Source: Planctomycetota bacterium (GTDB lineage Bacteria; Planctomycetota; Phycisphaerae; SM23-33). From it: a DNA stretch of 51,746 nt. The stretch lies in contig JAKJER010000044.1 of the NCBI GenBank assembly GCA_022705325.1, positions 1-51,746 on the forward strand, read 5' to 3'. The translations under genes and the position numbers were made by a program. The notes below the pieces were generated by a model, which was not told where the DNA came from, made no database searches, and worked only from the letters and a program-made list of their open reading frames with translations. This document shows positions 19,137 through 27,557 of this stretch, piece after piece. Each line of letters starts with the position of its first letter. Position 1 is the stretch's first letter.

Positions 19137-19222
19137 GCCGGAGTGGCGGAATTGGCAGACGCGCAGGATTCAAAATCCTGAGTCCTTCACTGGGCGTGTG
19201 GGTTCGATTCCCACCTCCGGCA
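19137..19222 (+). tRNA. tRNA-Leu (anticodon CAA)
   Basis: An 86-nt class II tRNA. The acceptor arms GCCGGAG and CTCCGGC pair perfectly with discriminator A at 19222. The anticodon stem CAGGA/TCCTG encloses the loop TTCAAAA with anticodon CAA, reading UUG. A long variable arm follows, and the T loop has GGTTCGATTCC. CCA is not encoded. It immediately follows the integrase gene. Confidence 0.95.
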
Positions 19223-19229
19223 GTAGAAA

Positions 19230-19267
19230 AGGAAAGGCCCGCGGGGGTTGTCCGCGAGCCCTTTCCT
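19230..19267 (+). terminator. Hairpin after tRNA-Leu
   Basis: AGGAAAGG pairs with CCTTTCCT, with GCGG and CCGC pairing inside. The hairpin starts 8 nt after the tRNA. It has no clear T-run, so the efficiency is uncertain. Confidence 0.55.
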
Positions 19268-19706
19268 ACAGCACCACTGCACCCTCTCCTTGGCTCCTGG
19301 TCCCCCCGCCGGCTCAGGCCCTGGCGCCCGTCCCTCGCCTTTCCCGCAGCCCCTGCCATCCGCGTGTTCTCAGGCGACCTTGGGCCTGCCCCTCTCTTGC
19401 CGGCCTGCCCTCTGCCCCTCCATGATGCATCAGGTGTGCCAAACCCCCGCGTCACCGCCTGCCGCGGCAGAGACGCGTCCGCAAGGCCTGCTATTTCAAA
19501 GCATTATGATCGTCCATCGACAAACGCCGGCGCGGCGGCTGGGAAAACGAAGCAACCAACTGGGTAATATTGCCCATCAATCAGGGGAAGAATGGGGAAG
19601 ATCCCACGAACACCGGAACCGTGAAATGCCGATGGAAAGGCCTTCCACGGGTCTTGACCCGGAAGCCATCGGGGTTCGCGGGCAGACCACCCGGCTGGCC
19701 ACGACT
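19268..19706. other. Non-coding stretch between tRNA-Leu and the sigma-54 activator gene
   Basis: About 440 nt with no supportable gene on either strand. The open frames here are low-complexity Pro/Ala/Arg readings of GC-rich DNA. I see no tRNA-derived duplicate and no clear repeat. Confidence 0.5.
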
Positions 19707-21242
19707 CTATCGCTTCAGGCCGTACTTCTTGATCCGATAGCGGAGATTGTCGCGGCTGATGCCTAAGGCGGCGGCTGCGCGGGTCTGGTTCCAGTTGTGA
19801 TCGCGCAGGGCCGCCAGGACCATGGTCTTCTCGTGGTCGGCCAACACCGAGCCGCCGGCGGCGGCTTGGGGCGAGGCGTTGTCGGCGGAGGCAGGCACAG
19901 CCGCCTTGAGGTTGGAGGGCAGGTGGACCAGGTGGATGACCGGTTCCAGCGACTCCCCCTCGCGGGTGGAGCAGGCGAGCAGGCAGGCCCGCTCCAGGAT
20001 GTTTCTCAGTTCGCGGACGTTGCCGGGGAAGTCGTAAGCCTCCAGTGCGGCCATCGCGTCGGGCGAGATGTCCGGCAGTGGCAGCTTGAGTTCGACCGAA
20101 AGCTGCCCCAGCAGGTGCCGCCCCAGCAGAGGGATGTCGCCGGTCCGCAGGCGCAGCGGGGGCAGATCGATCGGGAACACGTTCAGGCGGTAGAAGAGGT
20201 CCTGACGGAATCGGCCTTCGGCGATCTCCGCCTGCAGATCGCGGTTGGTGGCGGCGATGACGCGGACGTCGCAGCCGATGGCCCGCGTGCCTCCCAGGCG
20301 GAACATCTCGCGTTCTTCCAGGACGCGGAGCAGTTTGACCTGGATGTTCAGGGGCACCTCGCCGATCTCGTCGAGGAAGATGGTCCCCCCGCCGGCCAGC
20401 TCGAAGCGTCCCATGCGGCGTTCGGTGGCCCCGGTGAACGCCCCGGCCTCGTGCCCGAACAGTTCGCTCTCCAGGAGCGTCTCGGGCAGGGCGGCGCAAT
20501 TGATGGCGATGAAGGGCCCGCCGCTGCGGTGGCTTTGGGCGTGCAGTTGCCGGGCGGCCAACTCCTTGCCCGTCCCGGTCGCTCCCAGCAGCAGGACGGT
20601 CGCGCTGGTGGGGGCGACGTCGGCGATCAGGTCGCGGACCTTGAGCATCTGCGGGCTGGCGCCGATCAGTTCGCCGCTGCGGCTGCTCTCTTTGAGCCCG
20701 CGGTTCTCCTTTCCCAGCCGCTCCACCCGCTGGGCGTTGGCCACCGCGATGGCGGCCAGGTTTGCGAACACCATGGCCAGGCGTCGGTCGTTCTCCGCGA
20801 AGTGCGACTCATGCAGCGGATTGAGCACCTCCACCACGCCCAGGGCCTTGTTCTCGTGCACCAACGGGGCGACCAGGACCGATCGCGTCTGGAAGCCCAG
20901 CTTGTCGTCGATGCCCTTGTAGTGCGACTTCTCGCGGGCCACGTCGTTGATGATCGCCGCCTGGCGCAGCTTCATGGCCTTGCCGCTGATCCCCGTGCCC
21001 TGCTCGTATTCCACGCCCAGCAGTTGTTCCGCCCGGTCGCCCACCGCGGCGGCGAAGACCTGCTTGCGCCGCTGCGCGTCCAACACGATCACGCTGGCCG
21101 CTTCCGCCTTCAGCACGGCGGCAGCCGCCCGGGCGATCGCCTGGAGCGTCGCATCCACGCCCAGCGAGCCGTTGATCGCCGCCGACGCGTCCACCAGTGC
21201 GGACAGTGCCTCGGCCGACAGTTCCCGACTGGAGTACTCCAT
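19707..21242 (-). CDS. GAF-domain sigma-54-dependent transcription activator
   Basis: A 511-aa enhancer-binding protein. A GAF sensor domain (about 10-170) precedes the AAA+ domain, with Walker A GATGTGKE (220-227), the sigma-54 contact loop GAFTGA (267-272) and Walker B GGTIFLDEIG (285-294), and then the RNVREL-type segment FPGNVRELRNILERA. A Fis-type helix-turn-helix ends the protein (NQTRAAAALGISRDNLRYRI). It lacks a receiver domain, so it senses a small ligand or partner protein by GAF rather than phosphorylation. An 18-codon longer start is possible, but the ATG at 21242 has AGGGGG upstream and gives the usual N-terminus. Targets are unknown; I found no clear -24/-12 site nearby. Confidence 0.92.
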   Translation of the reverse strand: MEYSSRELSAEALSALVDASAAINGSLGVDATLQAIARAAAAVLKAEAASVIVLDAQRRKQVFAAAVGDRAEQLLGVEYEQGTGISGKAMKLRQAAIINDVAREKSHYKGIDDKLGFQTRSVLVAPLVHENKALGVVEVLNPLHESHFAENDRRLAMVFANLAAIAVANAQRVERLGKENRGLKESSRSGELIGASPQMLKVRDLIADVAPTSATVLLLGATGTGKELAARQLHAQSHRSGGPFIAINCAALPETLLESELFGHEAGAFTGATERRMGRFELAGGGTIFLDEIGEVPLNIQVKLLRVLEEREMFRLGGTRAIGCDVRVIAATNRDLQAEIAEGRFRQDLFYRLNVFPIDLPPLRLRTGDIPLLGRHLLGQLSVELKLPLPDISPDAMAALEAYDFPGNVRELRNILERACLLACSTREGESLEPVIHLVHLPSNLKAAVPASADNASPQAAAGGSVLADHEKTMVLAALRDHNWNQTRAAAALGISRDNLRYRIKKYGLKR

Positions 21243-21437
21243 GAACAGAGTATCCCCCCTCCGGTCCTCCAGTGCAAGCCCATGCCGGACCCGCAAAATC
21301 GAGTTCTCCCGGTACTGGTGCGGGTTCGACTCAAGTCATACCGCCAGTGGTCCGATTGTTCTCTCGTCCGGCCGACGGACAGGCCGGTTCGTGAGAAGCC
21401 TGCTCAGGGCATAGAGACTGGGAGTGAGGATCGGTAC

Positions 21438-21761
21438 ATGAGCGGACCGTACAGGAAGGACACTGGACGTTTTGTCGTCACGGAACTCAAGGCCCGCGCG
21501 TTCTGGCGGCGCCAAGACCTCCGGGACCGGCCTTTCGCCTCGATGGCGGACGTGGCCAATGAGTTGGAGCGGGCCGGGCTGAAGGTGTTTGCCGTTCATT
21601 GCGACGCCGTCGAATGCGAAGCGCGTCCAGCCGCCATCTGGGAGATCCTCACCGGCTGCCCGTGCAACCTGGCGATGGACGAGGTGTACGGCACGGAACC
21701 GGAAGAGCGCGGCGCCGGTCTGCGACGGCTGCAGGAACTGGGGATTCTCCAGACGGGCTAG
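21438..21761 (+). CDS. Small Cys-containing protein of unknown function
   Basis: A 107-aa frame divergent from the sigma-54 activator. Codon use is typical of the region, and GTGAGGA precedes the ATG. I do not recognise it. Residues 36-52 (MADVANELERAGLKVFA) look like an amphipathic helix-strand unit. Four Cys (55, 60, 74 and 76, the last pair as CPC) could bind a metal. No signal peptide is seen, so it is likely cytoplasmic. It may be controlled by the divergent activator, given the 195-nt shared upstream region. Confidence 0.5.
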   Translation: MSGPYRKDTGRFVVTELKARAFWRRQDLRDRPFASMADVANELERAGLKVFAVHCDAVECEARPAAIWEILTGCPCNLAMDEVYGTEPEERGAGLRRLQELGILQTG

Positions 21762-21878
21762 CGCATCAAGCCCGACCAATGGCAGGGGATACAACCCGAT
21801 CACGGCCGCCCAGAAGCGGGCCGAGGAGGTCCGCAGAGTCTTCCTCGCCCTGACTAACCGCGGACACCGAAAAAGACC

Positions 21879-21919
21879 GGCGCCGCACGACCGGGCACTC
21901 TCCCCGGTCGCACGGCGCC
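21879..21919 (-). terminator. Intrinsic terminator of the small secreted protein gene
   Basis: On the minus strand a stem of 8 plus 7 bp (cgaccggg and ggcgccg arms with a 2-nt mismatch) is followed directly by TTTTT at 21870-21874. It lies 42 nt past the stop codon at 21961. Confidence 0.8.
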
Positions 21920-21960
21920 TGTGGCGATATTCTCGACCTGTCCTGGGCGTGCGGCGGCGG

Positions 21961-22344
21961 CTACCGCACCGCTACCGTCGCACTGCCGACGAAGGCGTCG
22001 CCAGCGATGGTCAAACCGCTGAGCGTCATGGTCGCCGAGGTCTTGTCCTTCACAATGTCCTTGACGGCGTTGAGGGGGAACTTGGCCACCAGGTCGCCGC
22101 AGTCGTCGGCGAACAGTGATTGCGGGGCCAGCGTGACGCCTTCGATCTCCAACTGGACCGAGTCCTTGTCCACCACGGCGAAGGAGATGTCGGCGTGGAT
22201 AGTCAGCCACGTTCCGTTGCTGCGAAGGGCAATCACGTTGGGCGACACCTGGATGGCGATGTCGGTGACCTCGTCGCCGGCGGCGGTCAGTGGAACGATC
22301 AGGCTGGCAGCCAGCAACAGAACCAGATATACCGACTTCATCAT
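21961..22344 (-). CDS. Small secreted protein of unknown function
   Basis: A 127-aa protein with a clear signal peptide (MMKSVYLVLLLAASLIVPLTAAG). The mature part is beta-rich: VTDIAIQVSPNVIAL, TWLTIHADISFAVV, SVQLEIEGVTL, TSATMTLSGLTI. This resembles a single Ig-like or transthyretin-like domain. The ATG at 22344 has AAAGGAGAC right before it, which fixes the start; the frame runs open further upstream without a start signal. It has its own strong terminator, so it is a single-gene unit. Function is unknown; an extracytoplasmic location is the only firm inference. Confidence 0.7.
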   Translation of the reverse strand: MMKSVYLVLLLAASLIVPLTAAGDEVTDIAIQVSPNVIALRSNGTWLTIHADISFAVVDKDSVQLEIEGVTLAPQSLFADDCGDLVAKFPLNAVKDIVKDKTSATMTLSGLTIAGDAFVGSATVAVR

Positions 22345-22562
22345 TCGTCTCCTTTGTTCCTTTGTTCCAAACGGGCCCCATGCCCGTCTGGTGCAACACT
22401 GCGGATTGATTCCTGCTGTCCGTACTATAGGGGCACGCGCTCGCCGGGAGCTATTGGGAGTTTCCCGCATGGCACGTCATGCGCAAGGCATATTGGCCTG
22501 CGAAGCCCAAGGCGGGAAAAGGCGAGGCGGTTTCCGTGCGTGGTCGCGGAATGCGCGAGCGG

Positions 22563-23591
22563 CTATTTGGGCGGCGCGGGGGCCGGCGGCGGCGCGGCGG
22601 GGGGTGGCGGCGCGGGCGGCATGGGCAGAGGGTCCAGCGGCGGGCGCGGCGGAAGCAGAGGACTGGTTGCGGCCGGGTCGTCGTCGCTGATCGCGGTGCG
22701 CATCTGCAGGTTGGTGAGGTTCTCGAACGGGTCGGGGATGCCCACGCGCAGGGAGGGGGCTTGCGTCTGTCGTCTCGGCGCCTCTGCCGACAGCGCCGTT
22801 TGTCTGGAGGCGTCTTCCGTTGGGTCGCTGACGACGGTCGCCCGCTGGGCGTCAGGCCCAGCCATCGGCGGGCCGATCGGGGCGCGGATGTCGCGTGACA
22901 GGGCCTGTGCGAGCGGCAGATACGGATGAGCGGGCACTTGCCCTGGCGTGGCCGACGCGTGCAGGACCATCTCGGGCGGGTCCGCGATGCCTCGGGCCCG
23001 CAACTCGCCCAGCCGCAGGTCGCCCGCGCGGCGCGGGGAGAGGATGGCGGGCGTGGCGGCCTGGAGCCAGCGCCCGCGGGTGGGGTCGTCCGTGGCGCCG
23101 GGCCGGTCGGTGGCAGGGCGGTTGCCGGAGGCCACGCCCGCCATGCGGGCCACGTCGGCGGAACTCTGTGCCGCCAGCGGCAACTCGCTCAGGCGAACGT
23201 CGCGTGGGGACACGTCGGCCAGTTCGCTCAGGTCGGCTACCGCCCGGACGATCAGCGGCCCGCGAGGCGAAGTCAGCCCGACCGGCTCGCCGCGGACGAG
23301 CGTGGCCGGCAGGAGAGTCGTCACCGGCTGGGCGACCAACAGGGTCGCGTCCACCGCCTGGTGGGGCAGAATGAACCGTCGCGCCGGGACGGGCGGCGGG
23401 GGAGCGAGAGCCGCCGCCGGCGCTGTTGCCGGAGCGTCCGTCGACTTGGACAGATCGCCCAGCGGTCGCGACTGGTCCGGGCCCGCGTGCCAGGACGAGA
23501 TCAGGATCGGGACGGCGGCCAGGACGCCCACGAAGGCCAGGGCCGCCAACAGGTCCCACCGCAGCAGCCAACTCACGGTTTGCGGCTTCAT
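22563..23591 (-). CDS. Membrane-anchored Pro/Ala-rich protein
   Basis: A 342-aa protein with an N-terminal membrane anchor (LLAALAFVGVLAAVPILI, about 14-31). A long Pro/Ala/Arg-rich body of low complexity follows. The C-terminus is a polyproline stretch ending PPAPAPPK. No enzyme motif is seen. The start ATG is 1 nt after the stop of the upstream PQQ gene, so it is translationally coupled to it. The layout, one anchor plus an extended Pro-rich periplasmic arm, resembles a spacer or periplasm-spanning protein, but no TonB-type C-terminus is present. It is the last gene of the TPR/FG-GAP/PQQ cluster. Confidence 0.65.
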   Translation of the reverse strand: MKPQTVSWLLRWDLLAALAFVGVLAAVPILISSWHAGPDQSRPLGDLSKSTDAPATAPAAALAPPPPVPARRFILPHQAVDATLLVAQPVTTLLPATLVRGEPVGLTSPRGPLIVRAVADLSELADVSPRDVRLSELPLAAQSSADVARMAGVASGNRPATDRPGATDDPTRGRWLQAATPAILSPRRAGDLRLGELRARGIADPPEMVLHASATPGQVPAHPYLPLAQALSRDIRAPIGPPMAGPDAQRATVVSDPTEDASRQTALSAEAPRRQTQAPSLRVGIPDPFENLTNLQMRTAISDDDPAATSPLLPPRPPLDPLPMPPAPPPPAAPPPAPAPPK

Positions 23592-23592
23592 G

Positions 23593-25629
23593 TTACTTCA
23601 CCACCTGAATGATCAGCCGGCAGGGCGTGCCCTCGGGCGGCAGGAGATTCTGGTTCGTGTCCAGCTTGAGCATCGATTCCTCGCGCATGGTCAGGTTGGA
23701 CTGGAAGACGCACTCGTCGGTCACGGGGAACAGCGAGATCAGGGTACCGGACAGGTCGGCGCCGTAGGTGCGATCCGGTTTGGACGGATCGACCTGTCGC
23801 ATGGCCGATCCGGTGAAATGCCACACCAGCGCGGGCATCGTCTTTCCGGTGCGCCGGTCGGCCAGGGCCCGCTCGATCGGGATGAGTCTCTTTCTCCCGT
23901 TGACGCCGGGCAGTTCGATGAACAGTCGGACGGCGGGTCCGCTGGCGGGGGGGCCTTCGCCGCGGGCGGGCTGGCCCGGCTTGAGCCCAAGCTGCTCCAG
24001 CGCCTTGTGAATGTCGCTGGGCTTGCCATCGAGCGTCAAGATGGTCTCGTGGGCCTTCTGTCCATGCGGGTGGGGCAGCGTCGCCACCACCTCGATGGGG
24101 TAGATTTCCTTCAACGTGGGCAGCTTCCGCGGGGCGATGCGACAGTGCACCGCCACCGTGCCCGCCTGCTTGTCGATCTCCAGCGGGGCGGTCAGGGCCA
24201 GCACCGACGCGTCGGCCTTCTCTCCCACGCACAACACGCCGCAGGGCTTGTCGGCGTGCTCGCTCTCGATGTTGCACGTGGCCAGATAGACCCGACCGCC
24301 ATGAACAACAGGCGAGCCGTAGGACCCGCCGGGCGACTGAACGGCCACGTCGGCGGGAAGATTCACCGTCCACTTCTTCTTGCCGTCGGCCAGCAGGATC
24401 GCATGCAGGACGCCCGCCAGATCGGCGGCGTAGGCGGTGTCGCTCGCAACGGCGGGGCCGGAGAAGAAGGGCGCCCCGGCCTCGTAGGTCCAGCGGTCGG
24501 CCCCCGTGGCCAGGTCGCACGCACGGACCTTCCCGTCGGTGGCGGTGTAGATCGCCAGGCCTGCCTTGAGGGCTACCGAGGAGAGAACGCCGCCCGGGAC
24601 GTCCTTCTGCCAGAGGATCTTGCCGTCGCTGACCTGGACGGCCACCACCTGCCCCTTGCCCTGGGGGATGAGCTTGCGTTCGAACCTCACGCTGCTGCAG
24701 CCGACGACAGCAACGTTGCCCGCGACGCTGGCGCCGGCCCAGGGGTTGATGGCCAGGGGCACCTCCCAGGCGGTCGCGCCGTCGGCGGCGTTGAGGGCGA
24801 CCAGGCAGCGTTTGCCGACCTTGTCGGCCTCGACGTAGGCGGAGGCGGCGATCACCCGCTCGCCGGCCAGCGCGACAGGGGCGTCGATGTGCCAGACGCC
24901 CTTACCTTTGTGCCAGACGAGCTTGGGGGCCGCCTTGGGCAGCAGGTCCTCGCTGGGCGGGATGGCCAGGTCGGCGTCCTTCTTCTTGTCTTCCTCGTAC
25001 TTGGCCTGCAACTCCGCCCACTTGGCCTTGACCGCGGCATAGTGGGTCGCGAAGGGCACGTCTTTTCCGCCGGCCACCAGGGTACGGGTGTCGGCGCAGA
25101 AGATGCCCGCATCGCCGGCCACCGCGTACACCCGTCCGTTCGCGACGGTAGGCGAGCCCTCCATGTGGACCAGCTTGCCGGGGACGTCGAACTGCCAGAC
25201 GGGCAGACCCGTGGTCTCGCGCAGGCAGTACAGCGAGGCCCCGTCGGTCTGATGCATGCCGTCACCGAAGATGACGTAACCTTCGGCGACTACGGGCGAA
25301 CAGACGGTGGGCATCTTGATGAACGGGGCGCCGCGCGCCCAGAGGATGCGTCCGGAGTCCGCGCCGTCGAGCGAAAGACAGTGGAAGGCAGCCGTGTTGA
25401 ACCCCGCCAGGGCCGAGGCGTACAGTTGCCCGGTCCCCACCGCGGGCGAGGCGATGAAGTCCTCGCGGGCCTTGAAGGCCCACAGCACCTTGGGTTCGGC
25501 CGGGCCGGGCACGTCGTCGATGCAGCCGGTCCGCTCTGCGTTGCCGCGCCCCGTCACCCAGGCCACCTGGGCCGGGGCCGGCACGGCCCAGCACAGCGCA
25601 AGACACGCGGCCAGCGCCCAGCTACGCAA
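23593..25629 (-). CDS. Secreted PQQ-like beta-propeller protein
   Basis: An outer-membrane-assembly/PQQ-type beta-propeller with repeated blade signatures such as GRILWARG, GLPVWQFD, ATAWEVPL, GKILWQKD, ADRWTYE and KKWTVNLP. A signal peptide, ALAACLALCWAVPAPAQ, precedes the propeller. The last 230 residues (about 450-678) have a different beta-rich character. No in-frame ATG gives a sensible start. The best candidate is TTG at 25629, placed inside a dispersed ATTGGTCATTG-type repeat, giving 678 aa. Such propellers act as scaffolds or dehydrogenases; no quinone ligands can be assigned. It lies between the FG-GAP gene (stop at 25724) and the Pro-rich gene and probably forms part of an envelope assembly with them. 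Confidence 0.75.
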   Translation of the reverse strand: MRSWALAACLALCWAVPAPAQVAWVTGRGNAERTGCIDDVPGPAEPKVLWAFKAREDFIASPAVGTGQLYASALAGFNTAAFHCLSLDGADSGRILWARGAPFIKMPTVCSPVVAEGYVIFGDGMHQTDGASLYCLRETTGLPVWQFDVPGKLVHMEGSPTVANGRVYAVAGDAGIFCADTRTLVAGGKDVPFATHYAAVKAKWAELQAKYEEDKKKDADLAIPPSEDLLPKAAPKLVWHKGKGVWHIDAPVALAGERVIAASAYVEADKVGKRCLVALNAADGATAWEVPLAINPWAGASVAGNVAVVGCSSVRFERKLIPQGKGQVVAVQVSDGKILWQKDVPGGVLSSVALKAGLAIYTATDGKVRACDLATGADRWTYEAGAPFFSGPAVASDTAYAADLAGVLHAILLADGKKKWTVNLPADVAVQSPGGSYGSPVVHGGRVYLATCNIESEHADKPCGVLCVGEKADASVLALTAPLEIDKQAGTVAVHCRIAPRKLPTLKEIYPIEVVATLPHPHGQKAHETILTLDGKPSDIHKALEQLGLKPGQPARGEGPPASGPAVRLFIELPGVNGRKRLIPIERALADRRTGKTMPALVWHFTGSAMRQVDPSKPDRTYGADLSGTLISLFPVTDECVFQSNLTMREESMLKLDTNQNLLPPEGTPCRLIIQVVK

Positions 25630-25710
25630 TGACCAATGACGCAATGTCCAATGACCAGTCAATGCCCGATACCTCAATGACAATCGCAACCTGCCTGCCG
25701 GCAGGCAGGT
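25620..25710. repeat. ATTGGTCATTG-type tandem repeat plus 22-bp palindrome
   Basis: From 25626 to about 25680 the plus strand repeats variants of CAATGACCAATGACGCAATG, a dispersed repeat type known in bacterial genomes. At 25689-25710 there is a perfect 22-bp palindrome whose left half is ACCTGCCTGCC. The block fills the whole intergenic space between the FG-GAP and PQQ genes and supplies the likely start codon of the latter. Confidence 0.7.
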
Positions 25711-25723
25711 CCGCAGTTCGCAA

Positions 25724-27502
25724 TTACTTCCCCGCCACCTTGGGCTGCACGCGGGTCGGGCTGCCCAGGAGGATCGCCGACTCCTGGCCCTCATTGTTGA
25801 AGACCACGTCGGCAACGTTGTCGTTGTTCAGGTCCACCACCGCCAGGCCGCGGGTATTGAAGACGCGGTGAGACAGCCCGATCTCCTCACTGGCGTCGGT
25901 GAAGGTCCCGTTGCCGTTGTTGCGCAGATAGCGGTTGGGCCCGCGGACGCACCCGATCACCAGGTCCAGCCGCCCGGTGTTGTTGAAGTCGCTCCAGGCG
26001 GCGCAGACCGCGTGGCCGAGGCTGCCGGCCAGTGCGCCGGCCTGGTCTGTCGTCTCGACGAACTTGCCCGCGCCGGCGTTCTTGAAGAGGCGGCACTTGC
26101 CCGCCTGGGGGACAAAGAGGTCTGCCAGCTTGTCGCCGTCGTAGTCGCCGAACACCGGCGCCACGTTTCCGCAGGCATAGGCGATGCCGCTGTTGGCGGC
26201 GGGGACGAACCCCTGCGGGGTGTTGAGCAGCAGGAGGCCCGTACCGGCGGAGTACAACACGTCCGCCCGCCCGTCGTTGTTGACGTCGGCGACGGCGAGG
26301 TGGTCGCCCTTGAGGTTGCCCCCCGCCCCGCGGTCGCCCAATCGGGCCGCGTCGCTGACGTCGTCGAAGAACAGCGGTCCGGCGTACTGCCATGCCGTTG
26401 CCCCGGCCAACGGTGCGCCGCCCTTGTTGCGATACAACCTCAACCCGCGGAACCCGTCGGCCAGCAGGATGTCCAGCTTGCCGTCGGCGTCGTAGTCGAT
26501 CCAGGCCGCCGCCGTCGTGTTGTGGTAGGCCAGCAGGGGCATGGAGGCGGTGATGTCCTTGAACTTGGCCTGCCCCTCGTTGAGCAGCAGCTTGGGTCCG
26601 CTGGGGGTGGCCAGCAACAGGTCGACCTTGCCGTCGTTATTGAAGTCGCCCCACGCGGCTGACCGGGCTCCGCCCTGGACGGGCAGGGGCAACTCGTTGA
26701 ATGCGCCAGCCGCGTTCTGCAGCAACACGGCCCGGCCCAGGCCGTACAGACAGAGGTCGAGCTTCTTGTCGCCGTCCATGTCGGCCGCGGACACCGCTAC
26801 CGCGCCTGGATCGACACGGGCCGCCCCGCCGTACATCGCAAAGCCGGGCATGTCCTGCACGGCGCGGAATTCCTCGGCCCCCCAGCCGACAAAGTCCCGC
26901 TGGGCGTTATAGTCCTGGAGCTTCAGGCTGGCCTTCATCCGCTGGAGGCGGGCGGTGCGGAGTTGCAGGGCGTTCTTGTCCCCGTCCACCATGCAGGGGA
27001 CGACCACTTCCTGCCCGGCCAGCAGGGCCTCGACGTGGCTGGCCAGCTTCTCGGGTTTGCCCGCGTAGCTGCGCAGCAGGTAGGGCTCGGCGTGGCTCAT
27101 GCCCCACCACTCCCCCGCATAGGTCTGGTACCAGTAGTTCTGGATGCAGGTCTCGCTGGCTCCGCCGTTGTGGAAGAACAGGGCCATTCGTCCCGTCTCT
27201 GCCCAGGCCATGATGTTCTGCCACTCGCGGGGATGAAACCCTCCGCGTCCAATGTTGTGCTTGACCTGCTCGCCTGGGTGCTTGCCCTTGATGTCCCGCA
27301 CCTTGCGATAGATGATGAGGTTCTTCTCCTTGTCCACCTTCTCGACCTGGAGCAGGAGGATGTTCGTCGAGTCGTTCACCAGCTTGCCCAGGGTGAAAGG
27401 AGCCTCGACATAGCCGGCCGCCGGCTGCGGGCGCACCAGCAGCGCCACCGCCAGCAAAGAGCCGCATAGCACCGCGATCGTTCGTCTGGATGATCGTGTC
27501 AT
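25724..27502 (-). CDS. Secreted FG-GAP/VCBS beta-propeller protein
   Basis: A 592-aa protein with a signal peptide (RTIAVLCGSLLAVALLVRPQPAAG). Residues about 25-200 form an N-terminal domain with WGMSHAEPY and several Trp residues. From about 215 onward seven calcium-binding repeats of type D-x-D/N-x-D-G-x-x-D can be seen: DMDGDKKLD, DFNNDGKVD, DYDADGKLD, DVNNDGRAD, DYDGDKLAD, DFNNTGRLD and DLNNDNVAD, which suggests a seven-bladed propeller. The protein ends right after the last blade. The ATG at 27502 (MTRSS) fits the signal peptide better than one 11 codons upstream. It is the middle gene of the TPR/FG-GAP/PQQ cluster and is related to the protein at 45305. It probably binds polymers or other proteins outside the cell. 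Confidence 0.8.
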   Translation of the reverse strand: MTRSSRRTIAVLCGSLLAVALLVRPQPAAGYVEAPFTLGKLVNDSTNILLLQVEKVDKEKNLIIYRKVRDIKGKHPGEQVKHNIGRGGFHPREWQNIMAWAETGRMALFFHNGGASETCIQNYWYQTYAGEWWGMSHAEPYLLRSYAGKPEKLASHVEALLAGQEVVVPCMVDGDKNALQLRTARLQRMKASLKLQDYNAQRDFVGWGAEEFRAVQDMPGFAMYGGAARVDPGAVAVSAADMDGDKKLDLCLYGLGRAVLLQNAAGAFNELPLPVQGGARSAAWGDFNNDGKVDLLLATPSGPKLLLNEGQAKFKDITASMPLLAYHNTTAAAWIDYDADGKLDILLADGFRGLRLYRNKGGAPLAGATAWQYAGPLFFDDVSDAARLGDRGAGGNLKGDHLAVADVNNDGRADVLYSAGTGLLLLNTPQGFVPAANSGIAYACGNVAPVFGDYDGDKLADLFVPQAGKCRLFKNAGAGKFVETTDQAGALAGSLGHAVCAAWSDFNNTGRLDLVIGCVRGPNRYLRNNGNGTFTDASEEIGLSHRVFNTRGLAVVDLNNDNVADVVFNNEGQESAILLGSPTRVQPKVAGK

Positions 27503-27557
27503 ATTGACGGCCTCATGATTCCACGCGCAACCCATCTGCCGGACCAGGTCCGGATAC

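Noticed and set aside
19137..19222. tRNA-Leu 3' end as attachment site with a duplicate at the element's left end
   Set aside because: I searched the window by eye for a second copy of the T-arm/acceptor sequence and found none.
22948..25632. 894-aa open frame across the Pro-rich and PQQ genes
   Set aside because: It lies antisense to two genes with signal peptide and propeller motifs, crosses their boundary, and has a low-complexity composition.
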